The notes under the pieces are model-generated. The model did no database searches, was not told the origin of the DNA, and was given only the letters and a program-made list of their open reading frames with translations. Made by a program: the position numbers and the translations under genes. This document shows positions 13,025 to 23,999 of a stretch of 64,000 nucleotides of DNA, in pieces. Source of the DNA: Epiperipatus broadwayi (taxonomy: Eukaryota > Onychophora > Udeonychophora > Euonychophora > Peripatidae); NCBI GenBank assembly GCA_028023455.1, contig JAQFVV010006215.1:12815473-12879472 (forward strand), written 5' to 3'. The first letter of the stretch is position 1; the number at the start of each line of letters is the position of its first letter.

Positions 13025-13062
13025 CCAACTGATGAGTGCTGTTTCAAAATATGTATATTGGA
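13025..13062 (+). ncRNA. hammerhead remnant, family 2
   Basis: ACCAA CTGATGA GTGCTG is followed by a deletion of the 3' half of stem II, then AAA ATATGTATA TTGG. Core 5' half and stem III survive; it cannot fold as a full hammerhead. Confidence 0.5.
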
Positions 13063-14123
13063 GATCATTTATCTTTCTCACATATATGTGGTCATGTGTA
13101 TCAGTTGTATAAGATAGAATGGATAGCTGTAGGAGCTTGAAAGTCTGAATTCAAATTGCTTCTAAATTACATTAAGTTTAATATAAAGAATATACTTATA
13201 TTCAAGTATTAATATATCATGAGTATATATATGCAAATGGATTCATGATCATTTAAATTATTATTTTTTTTATATTACTGAGGAAAGTTGGCTTAGGATG
13301 ATTTATATGCTAGCTTCATATATTGAAATAATGTTATTTTTTAAGTTTAAATATTTATACATGTGCATTGATAGTAAATTGAATTATTAATAAATATATT
13401 GTTTTTGTGTTATCCCAATAGTAAGAGCTCAAATTATATCCACATGTACATATTACTTAAATGTTGGGAATTTATGGAATGTATTTTCTTACACACACAT
13501 TTTTACTTCCTTATGAAAAATAGATTGAAATATTACTAGAATAATTTATTATTGTTAATGATTAAATATAATATACTGTTACACAATCACATATAGTATT
13601 TTAAGACAGTTACATGTGTGGATCATAACTTTTTTGCATACTAGCTTATTGAATACAATCTTATCTAGAAATCTAATTCTTATTTAAATGTTTAAAAAAT
13701 TAATGAGTCAGGAAATATGCCCATGTGAATCATTCAGTAATAACATTATTACAGAGAATTAAAAAACTAGCAAGAAACACCCTTATATATTATATAAAAT
13801 AGGCTTATCCTTAATGAAATTTATCTAAAAGTTAAATACAAAATTATTATATTATGTTCATGTAATTGATATTTGGCAAAAATCATTTTCTATTTGTTGC
13901 TTTATTGTGAACAAAAGCTAATTAAAATGCTTCTTAAACCATTTGGCAATTAAGTTATTTATTATATATTAAATATTTGAAATACAGGCTTTCTTTATAT
14001 ACCTGGAACTTAATTGTAAATATAGAGGATTTGAATACAGATTTTCAAGCACCTCTCAACTATCCACACTATCTCATACCACTTATACACATGACCACAC
14101 ACATGTAGAAAAGATAAATAATT

Positions 14124-14166
14124 ACCAATATATGTATTTCTTGCTGAACCAGCACTCATATAATCT
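14124..14166 (-). ncRNA. decayed hammerhead, family 2
   Basis: Minus strand keeps GTGCTG-GTT-CAGCA, GAAA, ATA-CA-TAT, A and TTGGT, but the CTGATGA box has decayed to an ATGA remnant where the two arms join. Confidence 0.5.
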
Positions 14167-14168
14167 GG

Positions 14169-14212
14169 ACCAACTGATGAATGCTGGTTCAGCACAAAAT
14201 ATGTATATTGGT
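14169..14212 (+). ncRNA. decayed hammerhead, family 2
   Basis: ACCAA CTGATGA, stem II TGCTG-GTT-CAGCA, then AAAA in place of GAAA, stem III ATA-TG-TAT, A, TTGGT. A single G-to-A change in the core should abolish activity; the fold is otherwise excellent. Confidence 0.6.
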
Positions 14213-14329
14213 GATTATTTATTTTTTCTACATGCATATGGTCATGTGTATAGTGGCATGAGATAGTGTGGATAGTTAAAGGATGCTTGAAAGTCTGTGT
14301 TCAAATCCCCTATATTTATTATATATTAA

Positions 14330-16541
14330 TAAATATTACACTTATTTATTATTACAATTATTTTATTATTTCAGTAAAAGACTTGATTGTAATTAGGATA
14401 TAAAGAGAGTCTCATCTTTGTACTTGAGCTAACTTGCATTATTAAACAGATGTACTCTTAATGATGGAAAATATTGTGAAAAAGTGATACTTAACAAATA
14501 AATCTCATAATGTTGTACAAATATGATGTATAAGTAGCCTTGAGCATAATATATATTTAGGATCCATCAAGTTCAAGATATAACCCCAAAAACATTATTT
14601 GGTGGGAGATTAATATACTCACAGTTATTTCTTAGGCTGACTATATACATATATAATATTGTGGTTACATGAACTCATCCAGTGATGGACTCATTCAAAG
14701 ATCTCAGTAGGTCTTATAGGAGAAAAAAATGAATAAATATTTAAAAAATAAATAACCAAATACTTGAGAACTTAAAATAAAAATAAAAGTTATTGATAAT
14801 GATTACCCATAATTATATCATTTAATAAACATTGAATTAAATATATTGATTTCAAAATAAAATGTTTGTAGGTAAAAATTGTATAAAATTAATAAATATA
14901 AAATAGTCACGAGAAATCATATATTTAATAATAGTATTTAAAATAGAAGGGCATCTTTTATTGATGTTTTTTTCCATTTTGTAGAGATTTATATGAAAAA
15001 TTTGTATATTTTTTTCATAGTATAAAAAAAGATAAAACCATATATAAGAAAATTAAACACAAAAGGATGGAATTGAAGAACTTATTGATAAATATAAAAA
15101 ATTGGGCTTTTTAAAAATAAGACTTTATGAAAAAAATCATTTTATATTTACTTAAATATAAAAGAAAAAAACACATGCTAGTTTGAAAAAAACCCACTAT
15201 AATTAACTGTATTTGATTAAAGTTTTGTAATTAAGGGATTGGCACTAAAATAAAAGAAAAACAATCTGCAAAGAAAACAACTTTTGAAAAGAGTAAAACT
15301 GCCTGAAATCAAAAAAAAGAAAAAGAAATTAAGACTGAAGTAATTAATTATTTCATGTTTAGATTTTATCAATTTGAAAGATGGAATCATCTTCATTCTT
15401 TCATGCATTCACAGATAGATTTGTTCTCTCACATTATTAAAGAGTGCATGAAAGTGTAGGTTATGTGCAAAGCCTGATATGGAGAAAAGAACTATGGCAA
15501 ATCATCACAGCGTAGTAATAACTAACACTATAAAAAAAAGTATACACCTAGAAAGTAGTTTTTAGTACTAACTTTTTTCTAAAAATGATAAAACTTTTCT
15601 ATGGAAATAACTTTTAACAAAATGTGCTAAATGTAGCTAAAAGTGTCCTATCTAAGCTTCCTGAAATGTAATTTCTCAATAATGAATAAATGCTAATTCC
15701 ATAACATGGAGTTAATATCAGCTAATAATTTGAAAATGATGTAAAGGCTAGTCTGATATAATGTCCTTTTAGAAGATTATTCTTGCTGTTCAAGTTTCCC
15801 TAGCTTGTTGAAGTGAAGAAGTATATAATGCAAGGAAATCAAAGATTCAAACTTGGAAAAAACAAAAATGGAATAAAAAATATTAAAGAATTCTGGCATG
15901 AATCAATAGTGCTGGAATGATATCTGGATCATATGATTAGTAGTTATTAATCTGAGATAAGATTTTTTTAACATTATGCATATATACATTTGATATCAAC
16001 ATTGTGTGAATTAGTGAATACATATATGGCTGTTTTTATAAACGTTTTATTTTATTTGAAAAAATAATGCCAATATAATATTTATTTTTATTGTATCTAT
16101 AAGTGTATATAATCATGAATAATTTTTTTTTTTATTAATTAAACTGATCAATATTTTTTTTTTTTTGTTATTAAAAACTAAATTTAGTGACTAAGACATT
16201 CTTATTTAAATTTTGTTTTTGGCTATGCTTATACTCTAAGCTAGGGAATATGTTGGCATGTCAACAAAGAAGAAATTGGAATATTATGATATGAGAGCAG
16301 TATTTTGTTGGATTTAATTTTCCATAAAGAGAAGTGATATTCCAGCAATTCATTTGATATACATTGATTATAAATAAAGCCACTAGATGATACAACTCTT
16401 AGTTCAATTTTTATTAGGTGGTTATAGTGATGATAATCAGAATATATAACCCATATTCTTTTAAAGTTCTTCAATATGAACTTTACAAAATGAAAATGTG
16501 CAGCTTTATCATCATCATCCTAATTATAAATTAAAAACTAT
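14330..16541. other. unassigned AT-rich intron
   Basis: No gene or clear repeat seen; short minus-strand open frames (for example 15217-15408) lack domains and are low-complexity. Confidence 0.5.
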
Positions 16542-16960
16542 TGTAACGATATATAAATATGTCGTTACATTATATTTAAAATAAAAACTTAAAAGTTCGC
16601 AAATAAAAGTAAAAAACTAAACGCTAAAATTAAAATGTTTGTTAAACGTATATATATTCGCACAGAGGCCAAACTTTAAAAATATTTTTTTTAAAAAAAC
16701 AAATAAGTATTTGAACGTACTTTTTTTATAAAAGAGTACAAGATTTAAAAATAAAAACAGGTATTAATTAATATAATCTGTAAATGGAAATGATTGTTTA
16801 TGAATTATCGAAAACCAAACTGGCCCTTGGGTTCTTGTATAATTAAAATGATCTGATGAAAGATAGATAAGAAAATAAAGAGAAATTAGCTTGACCAATG
16901 GAAGCACTAAGCCTTGGCTCGGACCCTAACGAAAGTGATGGATTAGTGACGTTTTGTTGA
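16542..16960 (+). repeat. dispersed repeat E, copy 1
   Basis: Starts with a palindrome, TGTAACGATAT to ATGTCGTTACA (16542-16569), and shares later blocks (TGGAAATGATTGTT, AAACTGGCCCTTGG-like, TTGACCAATGGAAGCAC) in the same order with 63450 onwards. The TGTAAC start and length of several hundred bases would suit a solo LTR, but no matching end was established. Confidence 0.5.
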
Positions 16961-17381
16961 GTTTTTCTGACAGTTCCAGCATTTTGTGTTTGAGAGATGT
17001 GGTAGGACACACATACCACACTCTCTATTTAAAAAAAAAAAAAAATGAAAAGACTGTGATACCTTGAACCAGCTATTGCCATCTCCAGAACATTATCTTC
17101 CAATGGAGGCATCGCGGGAATTAAAAGCAGAAACCTGGACTCTTCTACCGTGAGCTATGAACTTTACAAATTAACAACAACAAAAAAAAGTAATTAAGAA
17201 CTTTCGTCATTGTTTTTTTTAAAGATTCAGTTAATTTAAATTTTAAAATAAACTCTTATTTGATTTTCAAATTAATAATTGATTGTTTAAATTTATATAA
17301 AGTTTTTCTAAAATCATTTCCATTTTATTATTTTTATTTGTAGTAATATTTATTGTAGAAATTATTAAATGCATTACATTT

Positions 17382-17616
17382 AAGTTGGGTATAGACGTTG
17401 CATAGATTCGTTAGCGGTTGATTATGTTGTGGTTTTCACAGTCGATTAGAATATATAAGTCAACGATGTCACTGCGGTGTCTTATGATGAACACCAAAGG
17501 GTCTCCTGTATTCCCTCAGCAATTGACGTTATCGATTGACTTTGTATTTTGATCGGTTGTGTTTAATTTGGAATGTTTTTGATCGTGGAATCTATGCAGC
17601 CGATCTATACTCGACA
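17382..17616. mobile_element. short TIR element (MITE-like), copy 1
   Basis: Terminal inverted repeats of about 30 bp: AAGTTGGGTATAGACG..TGCATAGATTC at the left and GAATCTATGCA..CGATCTATACTCGACA at the right. Interior is less AT-rich than its surroundings and has no transposase. A clear target-site duplication is not visible. Confidence 0.55.
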
Positions 17617-17672
17617 TTATAAAACAAATTGTATAAAAATAATCTGTGCGAATGTATTTAAATGTTAAATTT

Positions 17673-18167
17673 AAGTCGGGCGTGAATGGCTATATAGTTT
17701 TGTAAAGTTATATTAAGGGAGGGTAATCTTAGGTTATTCATTTCATAGTTGAATTGGTTCAATGGATTGGATATATTTGTGTAATTGTAGATGTAGTATG
17801 ATATCCGCTACGGGCAGGATTATATATATACGCCACACACCTTGTTTGCCTATGGATGGGTTTGTAAGACGGCAAAGGACCGCAGTCCATTCCTATGGAG
17901 TTTTATGTTTATTGTTCTACTCGCCAACAGAGGTAGCATTCCTTGTTGGTAGAGAGAGAATTTTTTCTCTAATTCTACTTGCTGTTCAGATGTACATTCC
18001 TGACAGTATAGTATTTTGTGTTGTCGTATTTTCATGCTACATTGAACACATAAATGTATCAGATGGATTAGCGCCGGTTTGATTGTGAAATTTGTTGCCT
18101 AAGGTTAAATCAGGGAAGAATATTTTCTTTTCAAATGCAGATCTATGTAGTCTATTCATACTCGACT
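17673..18167. mobile_element. short TIR element, copy 2
   Basis: Ends AAGTCGGGCGTGAATGGCTATATAG and CTATGTAGTCTATTCATACTCGACT are related to each other and to the ends of the element at 17382-17616, so the two belong to one family lying about 55 bp apart. A 106-codon open frame inside (17762-18082, plus) has no recognisable domain and is not called a gene. Confidence 0.55.
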
Positions 18168-19150
18168 CACTAAATAAATATTAAACTCATGGTTGTAATT
18201 TACTTAAATGTAAAACTAAAGATTAATAGAAAAATCTAAAATGTTGAATTTATTCCTCAAAATTTAAATGTTATTTTATATGTGCGTAAATAAATATTTT
18301 TATGTGTTAATTTCTGGCAGTGGCTTTTATTCTTTTATATTTAAGATATAAAATTTATATTTTATTATCTCTGCTACTCACTGAGCTAGTGACAATGGGC
18401 TAATGACCAAAATATAAAAGAAAGTGGAATCGTAACAGCGCATATCTGCCTACTGTATAAATTTTTCTAGATTCAAATGCCTAGATGGCACCCTGGTAGT
18501 TGCAGATACATAGATTGCTGTCTCCACTATTGTTTTGGATCGTTATACTATGATCAGGATTTCAGGATATATGATTAATAAAACGTACATACTTTTCACT
18601 CGAATTTCATATTTTCTTCCATATTTCCCTATGTTATTATTAACTACCACTCATAAATAAATATGATTATTCTAACTTCAGAAAAAAGAAACAAAGAATA
18701 AAACAGTAAAAAATGACTTTTGTGAAAACAATACACATCTATGAACCATAATTATGGTCACATATATATAATTGTTTAGTTTGCTAAAATGAAATTTTGC
18801 ACTATTGTCTTTTAATTTCTTCTAAACATTATTTTATGAAAAAAATTAATACTTTATTTATAATTGCATACCATATTCTAATCTCAGATATATCTTTCTA
18901 GTTTAAATAATATATATTGTATTTCCTTAAAATGTTTTAAAATGATCTTTACAATATAAATTATAAAGAGATTATTATAATTTACATTTTGAAAAAATAT
19001 CTTTATATAAATGAGATAATATGACTTTTTATATAACTTGAACATAAACAAAGGCAAAACTCTCCATACAGTAGTGCCACCATGTGCCAAACAGAGTAAT
19101 CAATGGATGCCAGAAGGCTTGTACATAAAATCCCTATCTAATGCCTACTC

Positions 19151-19209
19151 ATCCAATATCCCCAGACTAGTTTCTGGCTTGGGGCCATCATCAGTGAGGA
19201 GCCTTGGAT
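19151..19209 (-). ncRNA. hammerhead ribozyme, type I, family 1 (intact)
   Basis: Read on the minus strand: outer stem I ATCCAA, internal loop, inner stem I TCCTCA, core CTGATGA, stem II TGGC-CCCAA-GCCA, GAAA, two-pair stem III A-C..G-T closed by TA, cleavage triplet GTC (complement at 19165-19167), then TGGGGA and TTGGAT closing stem I. Every invariant core base is present and all helices pair. A two-bp stem III is typical of transposon-borne hammerheads thought to act as dimers. Confidence 0.85.
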
Positions 19210-19352
19210 CTGAGAGCACTGCACCTAGATCTTAGGATCTAATGCAATTATTGTGTTTTCAATTTCATTCTCATAGTTTTGTAGTAAAGTAGAGTTAAAA
19301 AGTGGCTGCTGGAGGGTTGCATTAGATCCTAAGATCTAGGTGGTGCTCTCAG

Positions 19353-19411
19353 ATCCAAGGCTCCTCACTGATGATGGCCACAAGCCAGAAACTAGTCTGG
19401 GGATATTGGAT
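19353..19411 (+). ncRNA. hammerhead ribozyme, type I, family 1 (intact)
   Basis: Stem I outer ATCCAA 19353-19358 pairs TTGGAT 19406-19411; inner TCCTCA 19362-19367 pairs TGGGGA 19398-19403 (one G-U); core CTGATGA 19368-19374; stem II TGGC 19375-19378 with GCCA 19384-19387 across a five-base loop; GAAA 19388-19391; stem III AC-TA-GT 19391-19396; predicted cleavage after C19397. The internal loop in stem I could make the tertiary contact with loop II usual for active hammerheads. Confidence 0.87.
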
Positions 19412-19560
19412 GAGTAGGCACTAGATAGGGATTTTATGCACAAGCCTTCTGGCATCCATTGATTACTCTGTTTGGCACAGGGTGGCACTACTATATGGAG
19501 AGTTTTGCCTTTGTTTACAACAATTATGGGCTAATATAGACGGTGATCATGTGATGTTTA

Positions 19561-20961
19561 GTGGTTTAACTTGAACATAGATAGAATTTTCTTTTCAGGT
19601 GCATGTTTATCATTACCATGGTGCAAAGTATGAAAATATTTTTTAACAAATAAAAATAAGCATTGCAATATATCATAACAAATATTCACACAGCATGAAA
19701 CATATGTCTTTTCTATGAAAACTATGCTCAAGTACATTATAAAGTGCTTTCTTACATCTAATTCACACAGCAATTATCACTGTACATATAGTATCATACA
19801 TTTAGCAAGTTAAAAAAACATACAAACGGGTCTTATAATCTCACTAACACTATGTTTAGATTTCTATGGAATATCCTTAAACAAAATTTTTCCAATGTTT
19901 TTTATATTATGGTAATAAGATATTCGTTTTATATTTCTAACTATTAAAAATAGTAAAATAACAGCTTTATATATAATTAATTTACTTGAAGTAGTTTTAT
20001 CACTATGATGAAATATTCTCCTTTAATAGCAACAACATATTGAAATCTATGCAAAATATCATTATCCAGGCCTGCCTTTTTATCTATTATCAAATAATTA
20101 ATATGATTCAAGACAAAAGCTACAGAATGTTTTCTTCTGTCACTGTCTGATTCTTAATGAACAATTTTTTTTAGCTATTGTTTCAATTCTCAAACTTAAC
20201 CATCATATTTTAATTACAGTATATATATAATTCCATTTAGATTTATTAAGAAGTTTTGAGATATTAAAAATATACAAAAAAAAATATCTTAAATTATAAA
20301 TAAGTAATGTACCACTAGTGGAAATATATGTTGCCAGGAAACATATATAGCTCCCATTACATATTTTTCATTTAAAAATAAATGATTAAATAATTAATAA
20401 AAACGAAAGTAGAAAAATATATAGTATGTTTTTAAAGTAGATTTTAAAATGCAAACTTGCAAAAATAAAAAGTATTGCATCATCATTTTCTTTTAAAATA
20501 AAAGAAAGTTTTTAGTATTAAAGAGTGGGTAGGGAAAAGGTTTAAAATAAAAGCAACAAGATTTAAAACTCAGTCTCCCTTTTTATAAATAATAAAAATA
20601 AACAAATGTAAAATAAAATTTGTTGTAAGGAAACTTTTGTGAAAATATCTGTCCCTTTGGAATGCAATTAAGTTTGCAAGATTCCTGAACAATAAGATAT
20701 TAGATAAATCTAACAAAAGATTAGATTAAAACAAAATTTAAAAATTAGTTACTGAAATGTAAAAATTAATTAAAAATATAGATTTAAATTATGATTAATT
20801 AAAGATGATAAAAAATAAATAAAGGAGAGAGGGATATAAAAGTTGTATCTTGGCTATTGTTCTTTAGTCGGGCTACAATCTGTAAATCAGTCCAATATTA
20901 TTCATTTAATTCAGCAGTATGCAGAAGTATGTAGATTCAGAGCTTTGGAGAAATTTAAATG
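19561..20961. other. unassigned AT-rich intron
   Basis: Nothing recognised apart from poly-A-rich patches. Confidence 0.5.
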
Positions 20962-21152
20962 TCATAACAAACCAGTCATTACTGCTGTGGTCAACATTAA
21001 TGCAGAAGCCACGTAAGCCATAGGAGTGTCCAACAGAGCTTCATGCCCCAAACCACCAACTATCCCACATGAATCAATGACTGAAACCAATGCAAGATTG
21101 TGAAATAGAAGCTTCTGCAAACTTTCTCTCTCTCCCATTGTTCGATAGAAAA
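20962..21152 (-). CDS. candidate terminal exon or gene fragment with hydrophobic C-terminus
   Basis: Minus strand: CTTTCCTTTCAG acceptor-like tract ending at 21153, then two bases and 63 codons to a TGA-type end of frame at 20962. The peptide (FYRTMGERESLQKLLFHNLALVSVIDSCG...) has two hydrophobic stretches, one about residues 18-32 and one at the C-terminus (AYVASALMLTTAVMTGLL). Composition is much less AT-rich than the intron around it. The two leading bases fit the phase-1 donor of exon B, so it could serve as an alternative membrane-anchoring last exon of the bark-like gene; equally it could be a fragment of an unrelated gene. No family recognised, and no AATAAA follows closely. Confidence 0.3.
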
Positions 21153-21477
21153 CTGAAAGGAAAGCCATGGAACCAAAAAGCCATCTGTTTGGAAACTGAC
21201 AATCATGAAAACTTAGGTAAAGTTACTTCAAATAACTAAATATATTTTGATCACTGTCTATAGATGCTTTATTTTAAATGAAATGAACTTTAATTAATGA
21301 AGGACTATCATAATTTAGCCCGAGTAATTATTTATGTATATATTTTTTTGTTTTATAAATTTCAATATTATTGTTATATTATGTTAAATATATGTATGTG
21401 TAATTAAATATTAATATTTGCTTAATTCTTATTTGTCTATTTTCTCTCTCTCTCTTGTCACTGCATCACCAGTGAAT

Positions 21478-21760
21478 TAGTGTAGAGTTATTTTTGTGTT
21501 AAATAAATGCTGTGGACTTCTGAAACAGTGTGAGCTAGTCATGGGATATTTCAAGTGCTGAATCGGGTCCTGTCATCCAAAGCATGCTGACTATGACCTA
21601 TGGTTGGCTGACACCTGAGGTTGATCCTCAAAACAAATAAATGCTTTGGATGGCAGGGGTTTGAATCCAACAGTCGAGAAGTTCTATAGTCTGGAAATGT
21701 GATTATAGGTTATGCTTTGTATAGCCTCAATCTGGTTATAAGTACCATTGATAATTCATC
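21478..21760 (+). repeat. probable tRNA-related SINE or foldback remnant
   Basis: CCTGTCATCCAAAGCAT near 21570 is mirrored by ATGCTTTGGATGGCAGG near 21640, followed by GGGTTTGAATCC, a B-box-like sequence. Short inverted pair in an otherwise featureless stretch. Confidence 0.35.
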
Positions 21761-23662
21761 TAACAATAATATTCTACTTCTCTGCTTGAAAGGTCAGTCC
21801 ATTCCTGTTTTTAAAATTATTATAAAAAGTATTTAAACCCAGTTAAACCTACAAGAATAAACAATAACATCTCTTTCAGCAGATCTGGTTCAGTAAATAA
21901 GAATTACAGGATGACAATCAAACATTCTACTCATGCACCTTTACTTGATCATTTTGTTCATAGCATCATTCTATTATTATAAGCTTACTATGTTTTTCTT
22001 CTTCATTTAGCTCTTCTTTAATAACTTTTTCCATAATTTTTCAAAATATAAGTATGTGATACTTCCAATTTCCTTCTTTTCAGTAGCAAAATATTTTTTC
22101 TTCTTTTCTCTCATTATTTCCAATTTCTTCTTCCAAACAAATTTTTTATTTTGCTTTATAAAGCTAAAATAAAACTTAGTAGTTAATTGTAACTCAACTT
22201 TCTTTGAAAATGTATTTGCCATAGTACTTCTACAATTTCTTTTTAATTTTTAGTTAAACAACATTTAATTCATTATGTTCTGGTCTCAGTTATATCCCCC
22301 AAATAAAAAGAATGTTAAATTACTTAAAATATCTGACACAATCTTTATAATGTACACATAATCATCTTTCCCCTAAAAGCGATGTTCAAGTTTACAAAAG
22401 AATACTTTCAAAATTCTATTATTTTGTATCTACTTTCTATGCTCAATCCAACTAAGATAATCTTTACAATTATATATTTCAATATCATATTCAGAAAATT
22501 GAAGAAACACTTAAGGATTTAATTAAGGTTTAATGAGATCCATCACTTCATTGGGCTTTTTCATTATTCAATAATCTATTTTCATATCTTCTATTTATTT
22601 TAATTTTATTTATTTCAAAATTACAAAGTATTTCTACTGATGATTCAAGTAATACCTGCCCTTTTCTTATATAAATTTTGTTTTAATAGTAACTTTATTC
22701 TGAAATATTTATAAATAAAACTAGCTATTTCAGAAAGAAGTGAGACAGTAATTTCTTAAGTTATAAAGTTCTATTAACAAAAATAAGCATTATTTAATAA
22801 TGTGTTTATTTTGACAGCAACAATTTTAACAAATACTTGTCAGATACATTTCTGCTATCATCAATTAAGAAAAGTATTTTTTTAAAAAAACCTGTCATTC
22901 AATTTCTTTTTATAATTATAACTGTTAAGTATAACAAAAAATTTTCAGTAATTAACAATTAAGATTAACAGAGTTCAAAAGCTTTTTGTTTTTATCACAG
23001 TGCAAAAGATATTAATATGCAAGCTTCCAAACATGTTATTTCCATTTAAATTATATATATATATTGTGGCCATGTATTTATCAGTCATTTTAAGTGGAAC
23101 TTAAAATATAACTAGTTTTTTTTTTAAAAAAAATTTAAATTTATATTGATTTATAGTATTTTATAAACAATAATATTTAAACAGCATTTTATATTGACTT
23201 TCTAAGTAGAATAGGTTCAAACTTGCTAGATGGGAAGTTTAAAAGAGATTTTAAATATTTCAAAGTTAGTTTAGTGTAATTTATATAATAAAAGCAATAT
23301 ATCGTTTAAAAAATAAAATTATTATTTAACTGATACAATATTGTAATAGTCTAATTCTAGTATTAAATATTATATAATGTATTTTAAATAATTATTTGTT
23401 TAAGTTAGTATTTAAATAATAAATAATTAAATATTATTCTAGAATATTCTGAAAGTGTCACATGTCTTAAAGGTATTTGTGTTGGTATGTGAGCTTTCAT
23501 ATTTGTAGACAGAAATATTGATTTCTAGTCTTGTTAATAAAATTAGAAACATTAAATGTTGCAAATTAATATTATTTGAAAGTTATTGTATTGTTTAAAC
23601 AATATTTTTTTGCTTAAAAATTAATATTTTAAGTTATTAAAAATACTTTAAATTGTTTATAA

Positions 23663-23985
23663 ATCAGCATTTATTTTTATAGCGTCTGTATACAATTGTA
23701 ATTACATTCATATCGGCCTTTCAAGCCAAATTGTGCAAACGCTTTTGCGAGTGTTAAATAATAAATGAATACCCTCTGACCAAACTGTTCTATAGTCACA
23801 CCTTCTGTGCCAGTACTTCAGATTTGCTCATATATAAATATTTGAGTCGTAGGAATAAGAGGATTCCTTTTATTCCTGCATAAATTCTATATCTTGTTTG
23901 GTCAGAGGGTATTCATTTATTATTTAACGCTCGCAAAAGCGTTTGCACAATTTGGCTTGAAAGGCTGATATGAATGTAATTTAAA
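23663..23985. repeat. foldback family F, copy 1
   Basis: Inverted arms: ACATTCATATCGGCCTTTCA onwards (23704-23790) pair with 23890-23982 ending TGAAAGGCTGATATGAATGT. Outer left flank GCATTTATTTTTATAGCGTCTGTATACAATTG is also found (reverse complement) beside the copies at 62.6 and 63.0 kb. The centre carries CCAGTACTTCAGATTTGCTC and AGGATTCCTTTTATTCCTGC. No conserved coding; short open frames are incidental. Confidence 0.7.
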
Positions 23986-23999
23986 TTGTTTAATAAAGG

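Larger units (their letters stand above)
12746..13168. repeat. hammerhead repeat family 2, inverted pair (copy 1)
   Basis: Left arm (GAACCCAGACTTTCAAG ... TACAGCT ... TCTATCTTATACAA ... TACTCATCAGTTGGTCTAG) and right arm (CTAGACCAACTGATGAGT ... TTGTATAAGATAGA ... AGCTGTAGGAGCTTGAAAGTC) are inverted copies around a loop of about 150 nt. The end resembles a Pol III B box (GTCTGAATTCAAATTGC here; better in copy 2), so a tRNA-related origin is possible. Confidence 0.65.
14030..14322. repeat. hammerhead repeat family 2, inverted pair (copy 2)
   Basis: Nearly symmetric palindrome: GGATTTGAATACAGATTTTCAAGC at the left matches GCTTGAAAGTCTGTGTTCAAATCC at the right, and the arms continue through CTATCCACACTATCTCAT and ACATGACCA to a junction near 14166. 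GTTCAAATCCC is a good Pol III B-box match. The junction lies between the two oppositely oriented ribozyme copies. Confidence 0.7.
19053..19560. repeat. hammerhead repeat family 1, inverted pair
   Basis: Two near-identical arms of about 185-195 bp in opposite orientation: GGCAAAACTCTCCATACAGT ... to CTAGATCTTAGGATCTAATGCAA around 19240, then about 75 bp of loop, then TTGCATTAGATCCTAAGATCTAG ... to GGAGAGTTTTGCC near 19510. The right copy continues to a GGTGATCATGTGATG end near 19558, which also starts the copies at 9.0, 9.18 and 54.2 kb. No coding frame. Each arm carries a complete hammerhead. Confidence 0.75.

Noticed and set aside
16853-16897. CTGATGA followed by GAAA-like bases, hammerhead-like
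   Set aside because: No pairing stem II and the second copy of this repeat at 63.8 kb lacks the box.
17762-18082. 106-codon plus-strand frame
   Set aside because: No domain, lies within a TIR element, and overlaps an opposite-strand frame; composition explains it.
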